Notes under the pieces: generated by a model
Seen by the model: the letters and a program-made list of their open reading frames with translations, nothing else
Told to the model about the DNA's origin: nothing
Database searches by the model: none
Shown: positions 6,395 to 11,213 of the stretch, piece after piece
Numbering within the stretch: the first letter of the stretch is position 1
How the letters are laid out: every line of letters starts with the position of its first letter
Position numbers and translations under genes: made by a program
NCBI GenBank assembly: GCA_036444495.1
Contig: JAZGBC010000218.1
Location: 1 to 11,213, forward strand
Origin: JAZGBC01 sp036444495
GTDB lineage: Bacteria > Pseudomonadota > Alphaproteobacteria > Kiloniellales > J153
Direction of reading: 5' to 3'
DNA length: 11,213 bases

Positions 6395-7231
6395 TTAGCC
6401 GGAAGTGCCCTCGGAGCCATCCGTGCCGTCGTCGGACGACGCGGTAGTCCCGTCATCCTCCGTACCGTCATCACTGCTATCGTCTTCGGTGCCGTCTTCG
6501 GTACCCACGGTCTCCGTATCTTCATCTTCGGTTGCCTCGGTGTCTTCGGTCTCGACGCCCTCTTCCGTGGCCGGGGCCTCGACCTTGCCGTCGACCAGGC
6601 CCGCCACGGCGCCGGCGACCTCCTGATCCACTTCCGCACCGCTAATTTTTCCGAGTTCCGCCGAGAAGGCCTCCATATCGATTTCGTTGGCGCTGATCAC
6701 TCCGTCATCATTTAGATCAACTGACGTGCCGATCACTCCGTCTTCGTTTAGATCGACTGCCGCCGCCTGCACCGCCGCGGCGATACTGCCGACCATGGAG
6801 TTTGGGCTGGCATTGGAGAAGGCCTGCGCGTTGGCGTGCGCCGCGTTGAAGCCCTTCATGGAGGAGGACATCGCACCGTGGTTCGCGGTGCTGGAGGTCG
6901 CGCCGGTTCCTTTGCCGTGGCCCTTGCCGTGACCATCGGTCGAACCGTCAGCGGAAGCACTGCCGCTGCCGCTGTTGCCGCCGCTATTGCCGCCGCTATT
7001 GCCGCCGCCGTTGCCGCCGCCGTTGCCGCCGCCATTGCCGCCGCCATTGCCGCCGCCGTTGCCGCCGCCGCCACCGCCGCCGCCACCACCGCCGCCCTTG
7101 GCGTAGGCGGCCGCGGAATCGATTGAAATATCGCCGAGATTAGGGACGCCGGGCGCCGCAACCAGCGCAAGCGCGAGGACGCTCGCCGCCGTCATCAGGC
7201 CCAAGCGCCGCATGATCCATTGCTCGCACAT
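6395..7231 (-). CDS. Secreted Gly/Asn-rich protein with EF-hand-like loops and acidic tail (paralog A, unknown function)
   Basis: The start is placed at 7231 rather than 7270 because AAGGAG lies 7 bases upstream and because it aligns the leader exactly with that of the neighbouring paralog; this gives 278 residues. The leader has a hydrophobic core at about 13-26 and a possible signal peptidase cut after AYA at residue 44. Then come K-G12, five NGGG units and three NSG-containing units (45-88), and a Gly/His/Lys stretch. A helical region (about 120-158) contains NAAHANAQAFSNA and SMVG. Two 12-residue loops follow: D160-V171, which lacks the final Glu, and D172-E183, a canonical EF-hand loop (D, N, D, G, I, E). 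Another helical part comes next, then a 60-residue tail rich in Asp, Glu, Thr and Ser. The second copy of the family lies just upstream. Calcium binding is inferred; the role is unknown. Confidence 0.85.
   Translation of the reverse strand: MCEQWIMRRLGLMTAASVLALALVAAPGVPNLGDISIDSAAAYAKGGGGGGGGGGGGNGGGNGGGNGGGNGGGNGGGNSGGNSGGNSGSGSASADGSTDGHGKGHGKGTGATSSTANHGAMSSSMKGFNAAHANAQAFSNASPNSMVGSIAAAVQAAAVDLNEDGVIGTSVDLNDDGVISANEIDMEAFSAELGKISGAEVDQEVAGAVAGLVDGKVEAPATEEGVETEDTEATEDEDTETVGTEDGTEDDSSDDGTEDDGTTASSDDGTDGSEGTSG
6683..6754 (-). repeat. 36-bp tandem duplication encoding two EF-hand-like loops
   Basis: Two adjacent 36-base units (6719-6754, then 6683-6718 in reading order) each begin GATCTAAA and share the block GACGGAGTGATC. 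Both use the uncommon Leu codon CTA at the same place, pointing to a recent in-frame duplication rather than independent origin. Confidence 0.75.
6965..7096 (-). repeat. 12-bp-unit Gly/Asn repeat tract in paralog A
   Basis: Twelve Gly codons (7061-7096) are followed by eight 12-base units (6965-7060) encoding NGGG five times, NSGG twice and NSGS once. The unit length is a multiple of three, so gain or loss of units keeps the reading frame. The high purity of the array makes slippage likely. Confidence 0.85.
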
Positions 7232-7494
7232 GCCATCGCTCCTTCTGTGAACTGGCAGTTTTCTAGCCATCTCGCGATATTCTAGTCAGTCGTATTTAAC
7301 AAATACTCAATAATCGAACGAAGATCACAATAATGACACACAATAATCCCGTAAATCCGAGGAAATAACAGACTAAATACAGAACTTATATCAATTTTTA
7401 CTTAATTCCTACAAGTCGAATACGGCAAACAACCGCCAATCCACCCTCCCCCTCGCCTCCGGGACCAGCAACCTCCAGAAGCGCGCCAAACACG
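7232..7494 (-). promoter_or_regulatory. AT-rich upstream region of paralog A with a candidate promoter
   Basis: The stretch from about 7260 to 7435 is A/T-rich, unlike the coding DNA on either side. A candidate promoter on the minus strand is TTGTAG (7409-7414) and TATAAG (7385-7390) with an 18-base spacer, which would give a leader of roughly 150 bases. CACAATAAT occurs twice at 13-base spacing (7326-7334, 7339-7347). No gene is visible in the region. Confidence 0.35.
7239..7244 (-). promoter_or_regulatory. Shine-Dalgarno AAGGAG of paralog A
   Basis: Minus-strand AAGGAG is 7 bases before the ATG at 7231. It supports this start over the upstream ATG at 7270, whose extra residues are charged and precede the signal peptide. 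Confidence 0.75.
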
Positions 7495-7525
7495 AAAAAA
7501 CCGGCGGGATTTTCTGGCCCGCCGG
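7495..7525 (-). terminator. Rho-independent terminator downstream of paralog B
   Basis: On the minus strand CCGGCGGG and CCCGCCGG form a perfect 8-bp stem around a 9-base loop, followed by TTTTTT. It separates the two paralogous genes, so the downstream copy needs its own promoter. Confidence 0.85.
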
Positions 7526-7539
7526 CCGGTCTTATGTCT

Positions 7540-7584
7540 GTGAAGGGGGTTCAGCCGGTCCGTGAAGGGGGGTTCAGCCGGTCC
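7540..7584 (-). repeat. Tandem duplicate of a 22/23-bp unit in the 3' region of paralog B
   Basis: Unit 1 (7540-7561) and unit 2 (7562-7584) are identical apart from one extra G in the G-run. They lie head to tail between the second in-frame stop of paralog B and its terminator. Two copies are too few for any array type; slippage duplication is the simplest reading. Confidence 0.8.
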
Positions 7585-7658
7585 GTTTCGTCACGCTCTT
7601 AGCGCGAGTTTTAGCCGTAACCCGTCTCGCCCTCGGTGCCGTCTCCGGTTTCGGTACC

Positions 7659-8267
7659 CTACTCGGTTTCCTCCTCGCCAAGCGCTTCCGCTTCCGCGAC
7701 CTTTTCGCTGACGATTTCGTGCACCGCGTCAAGCACATCCAGATCGACCGGCTTGTGGTTGCTGAGCGCTGCCAGCGCGGCCTTCTGGTCAACCTCCAAC
7801 TCATTCTCGGTAATGGCGGACCTGATCCTCCCGACCATCGAGGTATCCGCCGCATTCTTGAAGGCCATAACCGAGGCATGATAGGCGTTCAGGTTACCCC
7901 TGAGCTGACCCATCGTCGTCGACGTGACGCCCTGCCCGCCGGCCACGCCGCTCTGGCCCGGGGCCGTGCCGCTCTGGCCCGGGGCGGTGCCGTCGTGCCC
8001 CGGGGCCGAAGCGCTCGCACCACTGCCCGGGCCCTGCCCATGACCGCCGCCATTGCCGCCGCCATTGCCGCCACCATTGCCGCCACCATTGCCGCCACCA
8101 TTGCCGCCACCATTGCCGCCACCGTTGCCGCCCTTGGCGTAGGCGGCCGCGCCGTCCCACGAAAGGTGATCCAGGCTTGGCGCGGCCGGCAGCGCCACCA
8201 GCGCGAGCGTCAGGAGGCTTGCCGCGGCCACGACACCGGCCCTTTGGACTTTCCTGTCATCAGACAT
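7659..8267 (-). CDS. Secreted Gly/Asn-rich protein (paralog B, unknown function)
   Basis: This 202-residue protein starts at an ATG with AGGGAG 7 bases upstream. The leader has a hydrophobic core at about 11-30 and ends in AAAYA at residue 44, exactly as in paralog A. K-G-G, seven NGGG units (48-75) and a low-complexity Gly/Gln/Ala/Pro region with repeats of TAPGQSG (about 76-113) follow. The helical part (about 119-152) holds NAYHASVMAFKNA and SMVGRI, matching paralog A at NAxHAxxxAFxNAxxxSMVG. The C-terminal part is helical and charged (VDQKAALAALS, AVHEIVSEKVAEAEAL). The EF-hand loops of paralog A are absent. The frame ends at TAG (7659-7661), but 15 further in-frame codons before a TAA resemble paralog A's acidic tail. 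Function is not recognised; secretion is inferred from the leader. Confidence 0.85.
   Translation of the reverse strand: MSDDRKVQRAGVVAAASLLTLALVALPAAPSLDHLSWDGAAAYAKGGNGGGNGGGNGGGNGGGNGGGNGGGNGGGHGQGPGSGASASAPGHDGTAPGQSGTAPGQSGVAGGQGVTSTTMGQLRGNLNAYHASVMAFKNAADTSMVGRIRSAITENELEVDQKAALAALSNHKPVDLDVLDAVHEIVSEKVAEAEALGEEETE
8043..8126 (-). repeat. Seven 12-bp units encoding (NGGG)7 in paralog B
   Basis: Exactly 84 bases hold seven in-frame copies of a 12-base unit encoding Asn-Gly-Gly-Gly, with variation almost only at third codon positions. Such purity favours change in copy number by slippage without frameshift. Confidence 0.88.
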
Positions 8268-8274
8268 TGTCGAA

Positions 8275-8280
8275 CTCCCT
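8275..8280 (-). promoter_or_regulatory. Shine-Dalgarno AGGGAG of paralog B
   Basis: Minus-strand AGGGAG is 7 bases before the ATG at 8267. The 111-base gap to the SRAP gene shows no terminator, so read-through from the upstream gene cannot be excluded. Confidence 0.65.
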
Positions 8281-8378
8281 GTTCCTCGTATAGGCCTTCG
8301 CCAGTTAGGGATTACTATGGCTCATCTGCCGTGCGGCGCAAAGTCCGGCACCTGTGAATTCTCTGTGACCAAGCTGTT

Positions 8379-9089
8379 TCAAAGCAGCCGGGGCTGGCCG
8401 GCGGGTTCCACCTCACCTTCCAGCGGCTCGATCAGCGTGAGGTCGTCGTTGGCCGGGCTGTTCACGCGGGCCGAGACCCGATAGCAGACCAGCGCCTCGG
8501 GCGCGCAGGGTTTGAGCAGGGCCCGCGCGGCCTCGCGCGCGGTTCCGGGGGCCAGCCAAGAGTCGAAATCCGCCTCGCCCAGAATGACCGGCATGCGGGG
8601 ATGAATGCCCCTCAGGAGCGCGTTGGCCTCGGTGGTGATGATGCTGCAGCTTTCGACCTTCTCCCCGCCCGCGGGGTCCTGCCAGCGCTCCCAGAGGCCC
8701 GCAAAAGCAAAGGGCCGCCCGTCCGGCCGGGCAATGCGGTAGGGCTGTTTGCGGCCGCCCTCGGCCCGCCATTCATAGAAGCCGTCGGCCAGGATCAGGC
8801 AGCGCCGCGCCCGGAACGCCGCCCGGAAGGTGGGCTTCTCCGCCACCGTCTCGGCGCGCGCGTTGATCATGCGGCCGCCCATGCCCGGATCCTTGGCCCA
8901 GGAGGGGATCAGGCCCCAGCGCAGCCAGACGAAACGGCGCGGCTCGCTATCGTCCTCGCCCAGGCGTATAGCCGCCACATCCTGGCCCGGCGCGATGTTG
9001 GCGTGCGGCGCCAGGTTGGGCCGTTCGGGAAAGCCGAAGACCTCGCATAACTCCTCCAGCGGCGAGGTCAGGGAATAGCGTCCGCACAT
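8379..9089 (-). CDS. yedK: SRAP-domain (YedK/HMCES) abasic-site DNA-protein crosslinking protein
   Basis: The 236-residue protein starts MCGRY; after Met removal Cys2 becomes the N-terminal catalytic residue that forms a thiazolidine link with abasic sites in single-stranded DNA. The other family residues are in place: N76 in INARAET, E106 in GFYEW, and H163 in GIHPRMP, close to the spacing known for E. coli YedK (C2, N75, E105, H160). The length is usual for the family and the protein looks intact. The start is fixed by the need for Cys at position 2. It lies 52 bases after the M81 peptidase gene in the same direction and could be its operon partner, although SRAP genes are usually scattered housekeeping genes. 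No LexA-type box is recognised upstream. Confidence 0.96.
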   Translation of the reverse strand: MCGRYSLTSPLEELCEVFGFPERPNLAPHANIAPGQDVAAIRLGEDDSEPRRFVWLRWGLIPSWAKDPGMGGRMINARAETVAEKPTFRAAFRARRCLILADGFYEWRAEGGRKQPYRIARPDGRPFAFAGLWERWQDPAGGEKVESCSIITTEANALLRGIHPRMPVILGEADFDSWLAPGTAREAARALLKPCAPEALVCYRVSARVNSPANDDLTLIEPLEGEVEPAGQPRLL

Positions 9090-9141
9090 GGCGAGTCTTG
9101 CCTCTCAGTTACGGCGATCAAACATGGCCGTGGGGCGCGGT

Positions 9142-10644
9142 TCAAGCGCCGGATGCAAGATAGTCCTTGGGCACGCGCTTATAAGGCAGCTTGCCGAGAT
9201 CGAGCGCGGCGGGGCCGGGCGTGTCGGCATCGATGATCGCGGCGAAGGAATCGGCAAAGGCGGCGCGGAAATGGTTCTTCGCCTTGGCGCAGAGCAGGCC
9301 GAGACGCGGCAACTCGATGCCGTGCAGCTCGAAATAGGCCGGATCGTTGGGCGACACGCAGGCGCCGGTGACGATGACGTCGATGCCCCGCACAGCGAGC
9401 ACGGCGGTCGGCCCCAGATCGACCGGCAGTCCGCGCTCCATGGGCCCCCGGTTCAAGAAGCGCCCCTCGGTAAGGCGCGCGACCCGGGCGGTGACCTCGA
9501 CCGCTGCGCCATAATCGGCCGTCAGCCGCCCGCCCAGGGCGCAGTCCAGTTCCGCGCCGACGCCCGCCGCCTGGGCCCGGGCAACGAGATCGGGATCCCG
9601 GAAAAAGGCGAAGGCCGCCGGCATCTCGGGCCGGGCGTCGAGCAGGGCGCGCAACAGCCCGGGCGTATCGCCGATGCCGCCGGACATGGGGTTGTCCGCC
9701 GGCTCCAGGACGGCCAGGGGCCGGCCGGGCCGCGCGGCCAGTGCCTCCCGCAGGGCAGTCGGCGCATCGGGCAGCGTGACCACGAATTCGGCGCGGCGCT
9801 CGCGGAAAAAGTCGCGCATCTCCGCCGCGGCCCGTTCGGCAAGCAACCCGTCGCCGTCGGCGCAGACCGAGACGCTGGCCCCGGCGTGCGGCACGTCGCC
9901 ATAGGCGAAGCCGCCGAAGGGGGTGACATCGAGCAGCCCAAAGCGTTTCTCCAGCGCCCGCGCCTCGGCCTCCACCTCGGCCATGGGACCGGCCCCGGCT
10001 CCCTCTGCGGTGCGCATGTTGAAGCTGGGCAGGACCGCCTCGAGCCGGGCGATGCGGCTGAGCGGGCTGATCTCCCCGCGCACGGCCCGCTCCAGCAGGC
10101 CGAGCGCCTTGGCGCCGGTCTCGTAGGTGTCCACGTGGGGGTAGGTCTTGTAGCCGGCGATGATATCGGCGAGCGCCGCGATCTCCGGATGCAGGTTGGC
10201 GTGCAGATCGAAGGTGACCGCCAGCGGAACCTCCCCGATCGCCGCCCGCACGGCCCTGATGAGCGCCAGGTCCGGGGCCGGCTCCCGCTCGCCGATCATG
10301 GCGCCGTGCAGGGAAAGGTAGACGCCGTCCCAGGGGCCTTCCGCCAGGGCGGCGATAATCTCCGCCTGGATGGCCGCGAGCAGGCCGGATTCCACCGGCC
10401 CGCCGGGCGGCGCGGCGCAGCAGCGCAGGAAATGCCCCTGCCATCCCGGATTGTCCGCCAGGAAATCGGCCGCCGCGCCCAGTTCGCTGCGCGTGCCCTC
10501 GTACAAGGCGCGCGCGGCCTCGCCCGCGGCCCACTCCCGGCGCGCGAAGTCCGCCTGCCCACAAGGCAGCGGATTGAAGGAGTTGCCCTCATAGCTGACG
10601 CGGGCGATGGCGAGGCGCTTGGGCGTGGCGGAGCGTTGGGGCAT
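9142..10644 (-). CDS. M81-family (MlrC/microcystinase C-like) metallopeptidase
   Basis: This 500-residue protein matches the M81 family in length and motif order. An N-terminal YEGNSFNP (about 18-25) replaces the more usual HETNTFSP. LHGAM is at 112-116, DLHAN at 146-150, and YKTYPHVDTYETG at 165-177. D146, H148 and H170 have the same spacing as the zinc ligands I recall for MlrC (Asp-x-His, then His 22 residues on). The C-terminal half contains ADNPMSGGIGDTPGLLRALL, typical of the family's second domain. MlrC itself hydrolyses linearised microcystin products; most family members have unknown peptide or amide substrates. No signal peptide is present, so it is cytoplasmic. It follows the MttB-like gene by 60 bases and precedes the SRAP gene by 52, consistent with an operon. 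The start has no clear ribosome binding site. Family is certain; substrate is not. Confidence 0.94.
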   Translation of the reverse strand: MPQRSATPKRLAIARVSYEGNSFNPLPCGQADFARREWAAGEAARALYEGTRSELGAAADFLADNPGWQGHFLRCCAAPPGGPVESGLLAAIQAEIIAALAEGPWDGVYLSLHGAMIGEREPAPDLALIRAVRAAIGEVPLAVTFDLHANLHPEIAALADIIAGYKTYPHVDTYETGAKALGLLERAVRGEISPLSRIARLEAVLPSFNMRTAEGAGAGPMAEVEAEARALEKRFGLLDVTPFGGFAYGDVPHAGASVSVCADGDGLLAERAAAEMRDFFRERRAEFVVTLPDAPTALREALAARPGRPLAVLEPADNPMSGGIGDTPGLLRALLDARPEMPAAFAFFRDPDLVARAQAAGVGAELDCALGGRLTADYGAAVEVTARVARLTEGRFLNRGPMERGLPVDLGPTAVLAVRGIDVIVTGACVSPNDPAYFELHGIELPRLGLLCAKAKNHFRAAFADSFAAIIDADTPGPAALDLGKLPYKRVPKDYLASGA

Positions 10645-10673
10645 GGCGGGATGTTCAGGGGCAAGAGGCGGTG

Positions 10674-10703
10674 GGTCCGGCGCGTCGAAGCGCCGCGCCG
10701 ACC
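10674..10703 (-). other. GC-rich hairpin between the MttB-like and M81 genes
   Basis: GGT-C-CGGCGCG and CGCGCCGACC form a 10-bp stem with one bulged C and a 9-base loop, starting directly after the MttB-like stop codon. No T-run follows on the minus strand, so it is not a standard terminator. It may protect the 3' end of a processed transcript or reduce expression of the downstream gene. Confidence 0.55.
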
Positions 10704-10704
10704 A

Positions 10705-11213
10705 TCACCAGCGGCCGTTGCCGGGGTGCATAGCCTCCTCGGGCAGGTGGATTTCAAAGCGTTCGCGGATCTTGGCGTCGGTGGCGGGATCGATGTAGGT
10801 GGGATAGTGCGTCGAGAGTATCTCGCGCACGCGCGCCCCGGCGGCTTCCAGGATGTCGGTGCTGCCCGCGTCCTGCCATTCGCCTGGGCTGGTCCGGTCG
10901 GCGAGCTTGGGATAGAGAAACTCGGTCTCCATGAGCGAAAGGGTCTGGGGATGGCCCAGATAGTGGCCCGGTCCGCGGGTCACTTCCTTGATCACCTCGA
11001 AGGAAAGCGTCTCGTCGCTGACCTCGACGCCTTTCACCATGCGCTGGATCATGCCCAACATGTCGTTGTCGATGACCATGGCCTCGAAGGAACAGCCCAT
11101 CAGGCTCGCCATCATGCCGCAGGCCTCGGAGACATCGGCGCCGGCGAGCGCCGCCGCGGTGACGGTCACCCCCTTCTCGAAGCCCATTTGGGCGTCGGGC
11201 CACTTGGCGTCGG
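10705..11213 (-). CDS. MttB-like trimethylamine methyltransferase family protein, C-terminal part (partial)
   Basis: The frame runs in from the right edge; the ATG at 11187 is internal, since the codons before it continue the family sequence (DAKWPDAQ, then MGFEKG). About 169 residues are visible. They match the C-terminal end of the MttB family (PF06253): PDAQxGFEK, LAGADVSEACGMMASLMGCSFEAMVIDNDMLGM in part, GVEVSDETL, EVTRGPGHYLGHPQTL and the final THYPTYIDP. These proteins are corrinoid-dependent methyltransferases; the pyrrolysine-containing ones use trimethylamine, while the more common bacterial members lack pyrrolysine and use substrates such as glycine betaine or proline betaine. The position that would carry pyrrolysine is outside the window, so the subtype is undecided. 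It is the first visible gene of a likely operon with the M81 peptidase. Confidence 0.9.
   Translation of the reverse strand, partial: DAKWPDAQMGFEKGVTVTAAALAGADVSEACGMMASLMGCSFEAMVIDNDMLGMIQRMVKGVEVSDETLSFEVIKEVTRGPGHYLGHPQTLSLMETEFLYPKLADRTSPGEWQDAGSTDILEAAGARVREILSTHYPTYIDPATDAKIRERFEIHLPEEAMHPGNGRW

Noticed and set aside
7540..7584. Tandem repeat as an attachment site or mobile-element end
   Set aside because: No integrase, transposase, tRNA or target duplication is nearby, and the two copies are adjacent rather than flanking anything.
7574..7879. Minus-strand frame overlapping the end of paralog B
   Set aside because: It is rich in Arg and Lys and has no start signal; the overlapping paralog frame carries the conserved motif and a good ribosome binding site.
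6965..8126. The two regular repeat arrays as CRISPR
   Set aside because: The 12-base units are contiguous, with no spacers, and encode in-frame Asn-Gly-Gly-Gly inside secreted proteins.
9179..10564. A 461-codon minus-strand frame overlapping the M81 gene
   Set aside because: It is a shifted shadow of the M81 gene, Arg/Gly-rich and without motifs.
11185..11187. ATG as the start of a 160-residue MttB-like gene
   Set aside because: The codons before it continue the MttB family sequence (PDAQ before the Met) up to the window edge, so the Met is internal and the gene is partial.

Overview
This GC-rich window (the intergenic stretches are far richer in A/T) reads as a chromosomal segment of an alphaproteobacterium, probably near the Rhodospirillales. 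The placement rests on codon use, on the alphaproteobacterial style of the OmpA-domain protein, and on the mix of MttB-like, M81 and YeeE/YedE genes. Nine protein genes are supported, and all but one lie on the minus strand. I see no tRNA, rRNA, CRISPR array, transposase or integrase.

Left part (1-2700). A minus-strand gene that leaves the window at base 1 encodes the first 349 residues of what looks like a giant type I-secreted adhesin. It has no Sec signal, carries two copies of a beta-rich module 90 residues apart, then a TAAG site followed by a Gly/Asp-rich stretch, as expected of a LapG-cleavable retention module. Its upstream region is a long AT-rich leader. Beyond that lies a periplasmic OmpA-domain protein with its own rho-independent terminator.

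Middle (2690-6351). A YeeE/YedE-family sulfur-compound permease and an EamA (DMT) transporter run leftward. A Sel1-repeat lipoprotein with a C-terminal peptidoglycan-binding domain runs rightward, divergent from the EamA gene. A perfect 12-bp hairpin ends the convergent pair at 6322-6351.

The accessory-looking part (6395-8267) holds two tandem paralogous secreted proteins of unknown function. Each has a 44-residue leader ending in AYA, a mature start at KGG, a 12-bp-unit (Asn-Gly-Gly-Gly)n tract, and a shared helical motif around SMVG. The downstream copy has gained two EF-hand-like loops and a long acidic tail. The upstream copy stops at a TAG that is followed in frame by 15 codons of similar acidic/Thr/Gly composition, so its tail appears to have been cut short. 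This pair is the best candidate for an undescribed system.

Right part (8379-11213). Three minus-strand genes, probably co-transcribed: the C-terminal part of an MttB-like (trimethylamine methyltransferase family) protein, an M81/MlrC-type metallopeptidase, and an SRAP (YedK/HMCES) abasic-site protein. A GC-rich hairpin sits between the first two.

Together the left and middle parts suggest cell-surface and envelope functions (adhesin, OmpA anchor, Sel1/peptidoglycan lipoprotein, secreted Gly-rich proteins); the right part is metabolic and DNA-maintenance.
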